Part shown: positions 22,819-35,228 of the stretch, one piece after another
Position numbering within the stretch: position 1 is the stretch's first letter
Layout of the letters: each line of letters opens with the position of its first letter
Assembly (NCBI RefSeq): GCF_000003605.2
Contig: NW_003145287.1
Coordinates: forward strand, 158,369 to 198,723
Reading direction: 5' to 3'
Length of the DNA: 40,355 nt
Origin: Saccoglossus kowalevskii
Taxonomy: Eukaryota; Hemichordata; Enteropneusta; Harrimaniidae
Translations under genes and position numbers: made by a program
The notes under the pieces: model-generated
The model's database searches: none
Told to the model about the DNA's origin: nothing
The model's input: only the letters and a program-made list of their open reading frames with translations

Positions 22819-23220
22819 GAACAAGCAGCCTGTGGGCTGAGATAGCTGCGCTGTTAGCAATGCACATTTCAATTAAAGAATTCAGAATATCATGAAATGA
22901 ACAAATCTGAGAGAGGTCCACCTGTAGGACATATTATATATCAAAGCAATCTGACTTGTGGTTTTTAACAAAAAGTCCAAAGTATCGCTTTTTACCAAAA
23001 TGACAAAAATATTCATCAAAATTAGAGAATTGAAGATATCAACTCGAAATGAACAAAAATCTAAGAGAGGTCTAGCCGAGGTACATATACACCAAGTATC
23101 AAAGCAATCAAGCTTGTAGTTTTCAAAAAGCTGAAGAAGTAACAAGTTGACATGGACGATGACGGACAATCACTCATATGATAAGCTCTGCTTGACAAAG
23201 TCTACAGTGGAGTTACAAAT
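22819..23220. repeat. Dispersed repeat family, copy 2 (~400 bp)
   Basis: This is a full-length partner of 11514-11932 in the same orientation. It starts 'gaacaagcagcc', contains the two related halves ('aaatgaacaaatctgagagaggtcca' near 22895 and 'aaatgaacaaaaatctaagagaggtcta' near 23046) and ends 'ggacaatcactcatatgataagctc' then 'ggagttacaaat'. The A-tail seen in copy 1 is interrupted here. The minus-strand open frame inside it is a by-product of the repeat. Confidence 0.8.
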
Positions 23221-26200
23221 AATTATAACTCAAGACACACTTCAAATAAGTTACAGATTTTATTCTTTCACAACCAGCTACACACTCATCACAGCATCCA
23301 AATAAAGCTAAACATGTTTCACAAGGAGATAAGTGAAGTCAGGGATTGCCTTCGTGTACGCCCCCCAAACATTATTTCTCATACTTTTTGAAGAAAGACC
23401 CTGACTGAAATGTCTGTGAGAACTGTCACACAGGGTATTTGTAGGTGTATAACATAATAAAATCAGACACAAATGTGTCCCTCTTCGTGCAGTGTTATTT
23501 GAAACTTCAAAACACAGGCAAGCATAAATCACTGAAGAAAAGAAAGGTATTAGGTTTATTCCTACTTTTGACATGAAGGATATTCAAAATTAATGAAGCA
23601 GTCACTTGGTAACATTATCACAGGGTACAATGAACAACCTCAATGGGGTTCAATCAAGATATATATTGAAGTTCAAACAGGGGACAATGTCAAAGAGAGT
23701 ATGATATAGACATCATTCGTCAGGCAATTTATGGGGTAGTTGTCGCAGATGGTTCTAAAATTTCGTATTTACCATGAACAAACCGTGCGCCGGGTGAAGA
23801 TAAAAGCTAGGATATATCTACTGCACATTTCAGACATCTCCAGTTACCAGCTATCAAACGTTAATACGACAATTGATCCCCCTATGCCTTATGCAAGTGA
23901 CAAGCTATATTTGGAAATATGACATCACACCCAGAATTGTAAAACGTTTGTTGCATTTCAGATTCATTTGGGTTGGTTAATTTCATCATACACAAGCGAG
24001 CATTAGACGCAGACTCAGGATGCAGACACAATGAGAACGTGAAATTGTATAAAAGCGGTTTAAGGGTATCGATAACGACCGTGACTCTGTGAGTATGCAG
24101 CCATACACAACACATCATGAATACATATTACAGAGCAACAATTACTGTACAGTTTTTTTTTTTCATAATTTTTCAGTATTTTGTGAAGATTACCTAGATC
24201 TTATTTTAACTTGTGTATGAAAAACAGCAGAACAGATAATGACAAATGTGTTTATTTTATAAAAGCAATAGTGAGTAACAATGCAGCTAAACAGATTAGG
24301 GTACCGTTCCACTCATGTTCAAGTGTGTCACTTAAAAGTGAAGTTTACATTGTGAAATTGCAGGTTCAATTACGGTATCAACTGTTTGATTTAACCCTGT
24401 AACAAATAGTGCCAAAATAACCATAAATAACCTAATCTACATGTTGGAGAGTTATTATTTTTTGAAAATTAGTGAACAGTAATTAGTGAAGTTAGTTTCA
24501 ACACTAAGATTTGCTGCCAACATTTTGCACAATTTAAAGTCATTTTCTACAACTTCGTTCTTGATTTTACTATCGGCTACACAGTTCATAATAAACATTT
24601 TGGGATAAAAAGAAATATGGGGAAAAAAATCGTGTAGGTTATTTTTTTTATGAAAGATAAAAATAAAAAATGTTTAAGGGTCAAAAACTACTTTTTACTT
24701 TTTTTTTAATCTGTTTTTCTAAAAGTACTAAAAGGACTGTTTATTATTGTTCATACACCCACAGACTAATTCTGTGCTGTAACATTCTGTCTGAGTAGAG
24801 TTCTTATGAGAGAGAGTTATTCATAAAACCTTGACATTGAAAACAGACAGTCTGATGAAACAAACTGTAACTAATTTAAGTTTAACTCGTGAAGTTCAAA
24901 GTCCCCTGAAAAATGACATCCTACGAACTCAAAAGCAGTTGACATGAGTTGACAAAATTGTTAGTAGCGGGTAAATGTCTCAATTCTATTGCCGGACATG
25001 CTTGATTAAAAAAAGCAAACATACGTAATATTCAAAGCATGCAATTACCTTGGTGAAAGAAAAGAAACACAGACTTTAAAAACATGTTTGGCATGAGGGT
25101 ACAGTTCGACAACTGGCCCTTATGTAATTAAGGGACAATAGGGAACAGTGGCAAGACTAGACATACTAGACATATCCACTTCAGACAAATGTAAGTCCAA
25201 CACAAAAGTAACTAAGTAAATTTGGTTATGGTAACTGTTATTTAAACCAGTTTGTTTTATACTTTGTTGAAAGGTGGATCTAATTGAAGACTTTGTTACA
25301 AGTTAATAGCTTGTGACGCTATTAGTGATTAAGACAGGTCGTGCACAAAACCAGTTACAGATGCAGACTGAGGTAATGTTCTTTAATTCTCTTTCCTTAG
25401 AAGAGAGTGCCTATATTGTCATATTGCAGTGTTTGAAATCTTAGTGTGAATACAACGCAAATACATTAAGGAGGTATTGATGGAGACACAAAATCCTGGA
25501 AAGTGTGTTAGAAGCAATTGCTGATAGACTTGCATCTCGTAAAGTAAATGCATCCATCGATATGTACGATATGTACGTGTAAAGCTTGAATGTAATCAGT
25601 CCCAGTTGAGATATAGAGCCAAATAGATCAACGAACGGACAGACCGACGGACGCACAAGACACACATGTTTCAAATTCGACTCGGATCTCTAGGAAATTG
25701 TGATTGACAGCTGTGTTATTATAGTGAAACATTCTAGTGTGAGTAGGAGATGTGGGACAGAAAGAAAGAATTACTTTCTTAATTCACTCGCTACTCATTT
25801 TATCTTGCTACTCAGTATTATTTCAAAAGTCATTTGTACGTCTTCCTACTGGCATTCCCACCAGTTTGAACTTTGAATAAAAAACTCAAAACACTGGAGA
25901 TAAACATACTATAACACAATAAGTTGATGATATGTTACCATGGTAACAACACTTGGCCAATCAATCTTCCTATGCTTTCCTTTCACACTATCACAAAGCA
26001 TGCTAATTGGATAGGAAAAGAATATACTATTATGTTTATAGGGGTGGCAACTAGATGCGTACAGGTGGGTAGGTAGGGTTGAAGTTGGTTGTATTTTGCC
26101 AAGCAACTGATCTAGACCAAATTAGGTGCTGGTGCTGTTTCCATGCTGACTGAGAATAGGTGGTCATTTTGAAAAATCAAAAGCTTTCAACTTGAAAATT

Positions 26201-29200
26201 TCTTTGTTCAGATATTCAGTAAGTAAATTACCAGAGAAATTATACATGAAAACATATTGAAAAGAAAAATAATGAAATTCAAAAGATAATAAAATTTAAA
26301 ACTTGCCTGTTACATTTATCACCATTGGTATTCCCTTATACTAATCCTACGATTAAATTCATAACGCTGGAGACATATTTCATTTATTGACTCAATATGC
26401 ATTGATAAACTATTAACTCCCTCAATCATAGTAATCTTATTAAACTTTCAAAATCCTCCAAGAAAATAATTAGAAAATAGATGATTTTGATGAGAAAACA
26501 ACAGCACGATTCGCTCTCGTCAAGTTAGGAGTAATCTCAGATTATCAAAAGATCAAAATATTGCAGAAGTTGAAATTAAAAATTAATGTAGATTGTTTTA
26601 TGTTTTATGACTGTCCGTGAAGTGTACTCGTCTCTCAAACACAAATGCATATTTCACAGGTGATTACAAAATTGATAATCCAATTATTGAAACTAATATT
26701 CAGGTTTAAAACAATATTACCCCAGATGTTTCCAACTGTTTTCTCTGCTTTGCTACAAATTTTTTTGTTTGGTATTCTCTGTTCAGTAGCAAAATGGAGA
26801 AAACAGACAGAGGCAGCTGGGTTATCACAATATCTAATAAAGCCAGAAAAATAAACACAGCCAGCAATCAAGAGTGCACAAATATTAATAAATATGGAGT
26901 TTTATAATTAAATATCGATAATTTGTTTTTTTTGAAATGACCGATAATTTGAGACAATCCGCCCTCAACAAGTATTCAAAATCTGTTGACTAGTTTTATC
27001 TTTGCCATTTGATAGTGTCAAATTTCAATGATACGTACTAGGGCATGAAAATGTCCCGACTCAGAGACCCCAATACATAATATGAATTATTATGTAGACT
27101 ACACAGCATGCATTGTGTGCTTCAGTCAAGTAGAGTACGTTTCACATCAACCGTGAAATTACACCACCCACCCTTTATTTTGATGGGACCTACGTTTGTA
27201 GAATTATTTTGTAGTCATCTTTGAAGCATCAGGGAAAACACTTCTGGGGCTTGAACAAAAGTTGGACAGATAACAAATCATAATTAGAATTCACATACAA
27301 ATAATACTTTGTTTTGTTTTTTTCAAAATAGAGGGCAGTATACCAAACTAAACCGACTTACCATTTCCATATTGTCTTGCTGGCTGAGAACTAGAATAAT
27401 TTTCACTATTACAAAAATTTGTATATGTAATTAATTATAATATTAAGTTTGTCCAAATATAATTATCTTGTAACTAATTGGATTTTGGAGCAAAAACAAA
27501 ATTTAAAGAAACTGTTGGTTATAAATAAGGTATGGCAGGAATTTTTTCAGTTTTAATAATTTTTATAATCTATGGTGATGACATCTCATATTTGGATCTC
27601 TAATATCATAAAGGGTATAAATAGCATATATTTATCATCTTAGTTTTTGATAAGATTAAACAATTAAATAACTTATTGTTTTTCTCATTTGTCTTTTTTT
27701 CTGTTAGTAGCACATGCTTTAAATTACACATGTTTTATAATTGAAATAAGCAAAACTTAAATATTCAGTATACAACAAATTCAAGTTTTTGTTAACTATC
27801 TTCAAAAATTAAACTTGCACGTCCATTGGACAAGTTGGTGAATAAAAGTACCTGTCCTAATTGATGATGTACATGTCCCTGGCAAAATGAATTAAGAAAT
27901 ATTATTTGAAATAAAATTTGTAAAACTTTTACAAACTCTGAAAGCAACGTTTTTTTTTTTACATAAGCAACTTGGGAGCACCAGCATTTGGTCAGTTAGT
28001 AATAACTATTATCTTTATTCACCTGACCACAGAGACAGGCAATTTGTACATTTACCTGTCCCAGGTAAAATCTGCCTGTCTGGGACATATTCTCAAGCCT
28101 CGAGTTCAACTCTTGCATAAACTGTCATTTAGATATTTCACAAACTCTTTCATTGACCTCATTGCTGACCTTTTACTAGAAATCTTCAGTTTCTATTCAA
28201 TTTTCAGAAAATGTGATGATATTCAGCACCATGGCAACCATTCTATCAGTCCAAAAATTATGAAAGTAATTTTGAAAAATATCTTTATAGAATATTTGGT
28301 GGAAAAATTTATAACAAATTAATGATAGTCTGTGAGAATGAAAAATGAAAAAAGAATGTTAAAAATAGAGCAGTATGCCACTTGATATAGTTCAATAGGA
28401 AACGTTCACTTGTCCCACTTTTCAATAGTTTCAACAAAATAGAAGTAGTTTTCTCTTAATGAATGAAAACATGTGACCCTATATGACCTTTAACCTTTGC
28501 ACAATACCTGCTGTGGTAGTGGCAAATTGTGATTTCTCTCTAGGGAGATTAAAAACAAACCTGGGTAGCATCTTTGTTGAATCAAGACCACTTAAGTTGT
28601 TGGTGATTATAATTATCAGTTGAGGTATCAATGCTTTAGAAATTATGTGGGGAGGGGGGGGGGCTGTATAAAATAGACATTTGTGGTGAAAGTGAGGCCA
28701 TTACTTTAATGTGGTGTCAATTTGTGCCTAGTTAAGGAGTCTACACTGTTTATCCTCTGCTGTTAATAAAATGAATAGAAGATATGTGAAACACAAGTGA
28801 TGTTTTGCCAGCATGCCGTTCTCACGCAACATGGCTACGTAGAGTGGAATTAAGGTTTAAAACCTAGTCTCAGCCTAGATGAAGATAACGATCTTGATTA
28901 TTTTTATAAATTTACAAAATTGGGATTATTAGCTGCACTGTGTAAGGTATCAGATCAATTCTGATGGTTTAAGATCTATGACTGTATTTATGGTAAGAAC
29001 ACATGTTTTTGTAATGATCAACTACATTTTAGAAATTCACAATATTTGTCTTTTTATATTCCCTCCTTTTGTGGATTGGCAGCAAATTATCCATCTTCTT
29101 TTCACAACTACCATATTTTACTGATATAAATGTTTGCGGTTTCAGAATTTTCAGGCACTGTGAAGACAAAATGTTGTGAACGTCACTGACACTGTATTGT

Positions 29201-30477
29201 ACAACACCAGAAATTTTTTTTAATGCAAACAAATTTTGTGATTTTTACTGACTCTCACTGTCTTTGAAGTGTTTCACAGTACATGTATATCAAAATGACA
29301 ATTTTTTTTTTTAGTGACAGGAAATTTTGTTAATTTTCTGTAAAATCATGCAAATATTATCGAACAAATTTTGAGTTGAAGGTTGCACTATAAAATGTAT
29401 GTAGGGAATGTGGAGATTAAAGCATGCATACTTACACATGAGTTTAAATATGGAATGTTAAATTTCACTGCTTGCATTTTGGCAATTTGAAGGTGTCTGC
29501 AGTGAGTGAATATTACAAAAATCATCATAATGAAGTCAAAAATCCAAGTCCAAGAGTAGAATTTTGAATTTCTGGAATTACCGTTTTTTTTCAGACCTTT
29601 TCAAAACCTAACTGAAATGTATCTCAAATTTAATACCCTTTGGGTTAAGATCTTTTTAGGTATTTAAGACTTACGTGGGAATCTTACTGCAGAAGCCATT
29701 GGAATTTTTCATCGACTTGAATTTCAGAATTATAATCACTAACACCAATAACAAATATAGTCACTATCGTGATGAAAATTTGAATAATGCATTAATTTTT
29801 TGAGATATTGATTTAAAAAATTACAATGAGCTCTCATTGATGAAACGATTCATAATCAGTGGATGCTGTGAGAATAGCACACACTGTAGATATGGATAAA
29901 GAAAATTATGCTAAATTGCATGGTAAACTTTTAACAATATCTGTCACACGAATTGAGAAATATTAAAATTACGATTGTGGTATTTAGAAATTGCAAACGA
30001 GGCAAAAAATTATTTACGAATCTAGCTATTATAAAAAAATCATGTGCCAATTAAATATGGGGTAGTTGACAATCAATAAGTACATAATGCTGAACAAGAT
30101 CTCTCACGCTATTTATGCTTTGCAGCGCAGGTGTGGTACACTGTGCATGAGAAATACTATTTATTTGTAAGATTGAAAAGGAAAGAGTAGGTAAAACACA
30201 ACATATTTTACATTTGTGTTTTGGAAAATCTGTTGATGTTTGGAAACAAGTAATTCTTTATGTGTTTATGTTATAAATTATTTACAATTCCATCAATTTA
30301 TAATTACATATTATTGTACATGTATATTACTGATCAAATATAAATGACAACGATCAATAAATGTTTCACCACAAAATCTCCCGGATGTTCATATTTTAAA
30401 CTATGTATTGGATTTTAAATATGTGAAAGCATTTTTTGGAGAAATTATTGGACATGCACGTATATTGTAGATATAAA
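23221..30477. other. Long intronic stretch with no recognisable gene
   Basis: I examined the open frames at 23308-23574, 25441-25674, 26645-26854 and 27972-28322. None shows a domain, a signal peptide with a plausible mature protein, or good splice sites. Minor features are T-runs near 24152-24160 and 29300-29311, and a G-run around 28651-28663. No tRNA gene, transposon end or tandem array was found. Much of this stretch may be decayed repeats that I cannot recognise by eye. Confidence 0.4.
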
Positions 30478-30697
30478 CCTTTTTACAACCAGACTTTCTC
30501 ACCCAAATTATTCTGCACTTTTTCTTGTATTCTTCTATATTTCTGGAAAGGAACCCTAATTTTGGAGCCAACAGACAAAATTTGAGTAAATTTTCTGCTT
30601 TTACTCAACAAATTTTGCTATTTTTATCCCAATCCTCGGATGGAAGCACGGACTATAAACAGGATTATTTGTGATGAAAAGAGGGATGAAAAGGATA
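30478..30697 (+). mobile_element. Diverged copy of the piggyBac-like MITE
   Basis: It aligns with 36599-36822 in the same orientation. Shared blocks are 'atatttctggaaa', 'gaaccctaattttggagcca', 'acagaca', 'tttttactcaa/ttttactcaac', 'actataaacaggaytattt' and 'gatgaaaagaggga'. Its ends are decayed: the left reads CCTTTTTACAACCAG, the right 'gatgaaaagg', and no TTAA remains. It is clearly older than the 36599 copy. Confidence 0.75.
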
Positions 30698-31287
30698 ACT
30701 CAATGAGTATAAAACACTGATTATATTTCCAAATACTTACAGATTTAAAACAAAGTCTGATGGTATTCTTAGTAAAGAACCTCAGTAAAAGCATTATTTT
30801 TATTATTTTAACATTTTACTAAAACATAAAGTTTGCAGTTATTATTATGAATTATTCAACTGAGAAGATATTAATACCATATTTCATTATCTTGACAAAG
30901 ACGGTATTTGACCCCAATTTTATTTCTCCCATACAAATTTTCTTTTACTGTTTTTTTTTTTTTACAAATAGTTTGTTTTTTTAATAAATGGTTGGGAGGA
31001 ATTAGTAACTAGGAATTAGGAAAAGTACCAATTTCTCTATGTTTAATAAATAGGCGAAGGTTTGCCATCAAAAGCAGTTCTGACTGATTAATATTATTTT
31101 AGAATTTTGCGTGGATGTTAAGAATTTTCTGTTGATGTTAAGATGTTAGCAGAAATTTATACAAACTAGTGATCATTGACTATGTTTATTTTAACTCAAT
31201 TACAGATTTAATTAATACACAAGTAAAATGTTACAATTTTATACTAAACAATTTATGTCATTAAAAACAAAATTTATCAAAGTATAT
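30698..31287. other. Short intronic stretch, nothing recognised
   Basis: AT-rich sequence with a T-run at about 30950-30963. I see no gene or repeat here. Confidence 0.4.
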
Positions 31288-31357
31288 CATTGTGCTGCCC
31301 AAATCTGTCACATTGTGCTGCCCAAATCTGTCACATTGTGCTGCCCAAATCTGTCAC
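31288..31357. repeat. Minisatellite, three 23-bp units
   Basis: The unit 'cattgtgctgcccaaatctg' plus 'tca' starts at 31288, 31311 and 31334, exactly 23 bp apart, with perfect copies, and then breaks at 'catggtg'. It is a local slippage-type repeat without visible function. Confidence 0.95.
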
Positions 31358-34300
31358 ATGGTGATGCAAAGATGCCACACTGATCTACCAAAATTGTACA
31401 TGTCTCTCTCTGCTGAAAATATGGGCGAAATATTCTTAGTTTCACAAATATTTTTAAATTCATAAACAATGTGAGCAGAATATTACTAAAAGATAAAATA
31501 AAAGCATTAAATTCAAAACATAGCATTATCATAAAACTGCTGTCTACACTTAGAGATGTTTTATTGACAAGCTGAAGCCCATTAATGGAACACATGGCCA
31601 ATGAAAGTGGACCCTTTAACTTAACGATAATTACCAATGCAATGAAAAGGCTCTAACTCAGTCAATGGTTTAATCAGCATTGAAATTGGAAAGTTTACCA
31701 TCACATCCTGCCATTGAAATCTCAACTGAATGACTGAATAAATATGGCCTAAGAAAGAGGTCTTGAGAAAACAAAGCAGGTATTTTTGTTTCCTGTTGAG
31801 GGGAAATTGGATTTTAATGTTAGACATGTAATTGGGAAAAGACGGCAGCTAACTGCCTCAACACATCCCATACATGTATGGCTTACCAAAAATATTTTTT
31901 GGAAAAACTATAGTTAGTAAGTTTGTAAGGTCCAGATAAAAAAAAGTATTCATGTTTCTGATCTTTGTTTGGAAATTAAAAATGTGCATGTCATGTCACA
32001 GCTTCCTTTCTCAGGTTTTTGACAGACATTTAGAAAACACTAATGAAAAAAAAAATATTTTTCTGACCCACAATGTAGACACAGTATTACATGTATTGTA
32101 CTGTATCGTATTGTATTGTAAAACAGAGAAGATTAAATGCTGACTGCGAGAAATTTAGAAATTTTTCTCACATGTCAAGGAAGTGAAATTTACACTACTT
32201 AATTTTGTTATTTTCCCAGACTCCGGAAAATTAGTTTCTAGCAAATTTAAAGCTGTACAAGTACATTGCGTTAATACTTTGAGTTTAGTGTCAATGTTAT
32301 TGTTGGTATATACCTTCAGGTTATTATAAACAGAGTGGGCTTTATTAAACCGTTTGGACATCATGCAGGATGAGTGGGGGATGGCCATTTTGAACATCAA
32401 GACTGTAATGTATACCATCCTATTATTTTTTGGTAAATTGTGTTTGACACAGTTTTATCAGCACTATTTAATCACCATCATTTTTTGCATCTTGCCTGAT
32501 TTTATGTGTTTTTTAATTTGTTTCTATAATTTTGAACTAAATAGACATAATTTCCTATTATCTACAGATCTTGATCGAAATGTTGAAAATAATATGAAAA
32601 AAATGTGGGTTTTTATTTTGTGAAAGAAGACAAAAGATGACTTCGGTCCTCCAAAGATCGTTTTCATGAGATTGTCCCTAAATAGATCAACATTTCAGGA
32701 TTTACATTATATTAAATTATTCTTCTCTTAAAGTACAACTAAAATCTGTTTTTAATAGTTTTGGGCAAACTTTTCTGTTGGCTGTACATATATACATTAT
32801 ATATATATAAGTCTCACACAAAAACATAATTTCTTGAAAATAAGCTTGCAATACCAAAGTGTTGGAGCAAACATGTGTTACAACAATATAGGAGTCTATA
32901 CATCAAAATCTGTACAGCACATGTTTTCATTGTGTATAACCAACATGTACCCGCCATCACAGGGGGCGACCTTTGCGCAGATTAAAGACATGTTTCATCT
33001 ACCCTGGCAACCATCCAAAGGATGTGATTGGCTACATCTGGAATGTACACTGAATACTGATACTGATCCCCATCAATGCAATGCTGATCAATGATCAGTA
33101 GACCTATGATGTTGGTGACGATTTGAAAATTTGACGACTCAGTGGCTCATTGTAAACCCATGGTAGGAAAACAAAACTTTTCCATTATCTCGTATCCATA
33201 AAATCAGTTGTCCTGATGTTAACATATTTGATATATTCTCTCATTTACTGCCATGCTTTTGTCAGAATTATAATTTTTTTTACAAATACGTAAAGGTTTG
33301 TAATCAAATGATGAAGGAGAGAGTACAACTATCTACTTATATATATTTTTAGAAACATTGTCGATGACTCAATGGTTTGTTTGATGCATAAACGAGAATA
33401 AAATATCCCATTATGTATTTGTTTGAAGTGCATATTCGTATTGTAATTTGACCACATCAAAATAATTAAAAAAATACAGAAAACTGTTGAAATTTCACAC
33501 GAATTCTGATGGGAAGAGTTCTCTATTCATGAATAGGATAAACAGAGATGTTATAAAAATACTACTTCACACTCCAATGGCATGTAATACAATTCCCATG
33601 TTGAGGATAATGTTGTAAAAGAAAATAAATCTACTGTGTTTATACAAATGAGTCAACTTATAATAGTAATTGAACACTGTCAGGGCTATGTATAAATTAC
33701 GTCAATAAAAAAAACTTTCCAGGGAGCAAAATTACAGGATACAGAGGGTTTTTTTACTCAAGGTTTTCATCTCGACAGAATAGCAGTGCTTGAACTTCTC
33801 ATTCAAAAGGTAAAAATTTGTAAAAACAAATTTTAGAGATTTTTTTTGATGACTGTAAATCTCTTTAAATTTTGCAAAAGATAAATGTTATGATGCAAGG
33901 AGATAATCACAGCATTTTGTAACAGTGAGCTATCACTTTGGATAATTAAGATGTGAAGTCACAGTGACTTTTGTGAAGATTAATTTTCATAATAGCAGCA
34001 AAAACATAACATTTCGAGCGTTTTGGTGGCACATCTAGGCCACATTTCTTACATAAAATAGATTTATAGCTTCCTTGAATTTAATGGTATTCCTTGAATG
34101 ATACGGATCTCATGTAATGTATGCACGTACATGTAAAATACATTGTTTACTAAAAATTCAACCAATCCCTCTATGATGACTATCACTTTTAAAATTCGTT
34201 CTTAGAATTCCAATTTACAAATTCAGAAATGGTGGTGTGACATCATATAGGGTATAAATTAATACTATAGAGTTAGTTCAATGTCATTCAACCAGCAAAC

Positions 34301-35216
34301 ACTTCAATTTGAAAAAGTGGCAGTCACAAATATGACATCACCTTCAGAGGTGATTCAAAGCATGTACATGTACATATAATATCAGTGGGGGACCACAAAG
34401 CAATCACAATTATATATTTGAATTTAAATTAATGTTGAAAGCAGGTATTTACAAATATTTATAAATGTATTTATAAACAATAAAAGGAATACACTGTAGT
34501 ATAATTTTATCTTAAACATTTTTTGCCTGTGAGCATCCTGAATCGCATGTACGCACAATCTTATTTGTTTGTTTGTTTGTTTGTTCTGATACAAGTTTTC
34601 ATTACTTTCTGATAAAAAGCAAATTCACAGATTATGGAATAAATTTTATTTTTAGATTTTATTTTTTAAGGATGCGAACAACGCACGCAATAGCTGCTTT
34701 GAAATTCAATGTAATATTTAAAAATAGAAATGACGTACATAGTCAAAAACAAAATTTTTACATATTTTTTTTTACTGAATATATCACATGTGTCTAATTC
34801 TGCATCTGTCAATGTCAAGTTGTTATTACTGTGCGAGTTAGAGAGAATTACTTGTTCCAGGAGATGTTACGATTGACGCCCTAAGACATCAATCACGTAC
34901 TTAAAACGGGACTATTGGACAATCAATTCACACTGAGCAAGACCAAAATCAACTTTTGTCACCTTTACCAAATAGAACTCAGTCTTATGTTTTTTCATAA
35001 ATCTTGATTAAGAACTCCAGTCAACAGACAATGATGTCTATTTGGTTCAAAATAAAAAAAAATATCAAAAAATACACATTTAAAAAAATGTTTCACCAAA
35101 AACTTGGCAGGAAAAATATATGTGAATTAAACTTTCCAAAATAAATTGGAATGTCATTTCAATACGTACTATTGTTTTCTCATTTTATATATATCTATCT
35201 TTATTTTGCTTTATAG
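31358..35216. other. Sequence upstream of LRR gene 2; no coding gene seen
   Basis: Open frames at 31308-31637, 32354-32623 and 32834-33094 have no recognisable domain or supporting splice sites. An AT dinucleotide-rich tract lies near 32786-32810 and a (TTTG)5 microsatellite at 34564-34585. The last 50 bases form a pyrimidine-rich tract that ends in the acceptor of LRR gene 2. Confidence 0.4.
34564..34585. repeat. (TTTG)n microsatellite, five units
   Basis: Five uninterrupted TTTG units. A simple-sequence repeat with no further context. Confidence 0.9.
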
Positions 35217-35228
35217 ACCTGAGAAATC

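Noticed and set aside
27972-28322. 116-codon plus-strand open frame
   Set aside because: No initiating context, domain or splice sites recognised; the peptide looks like random translation of AT-rich DNA.
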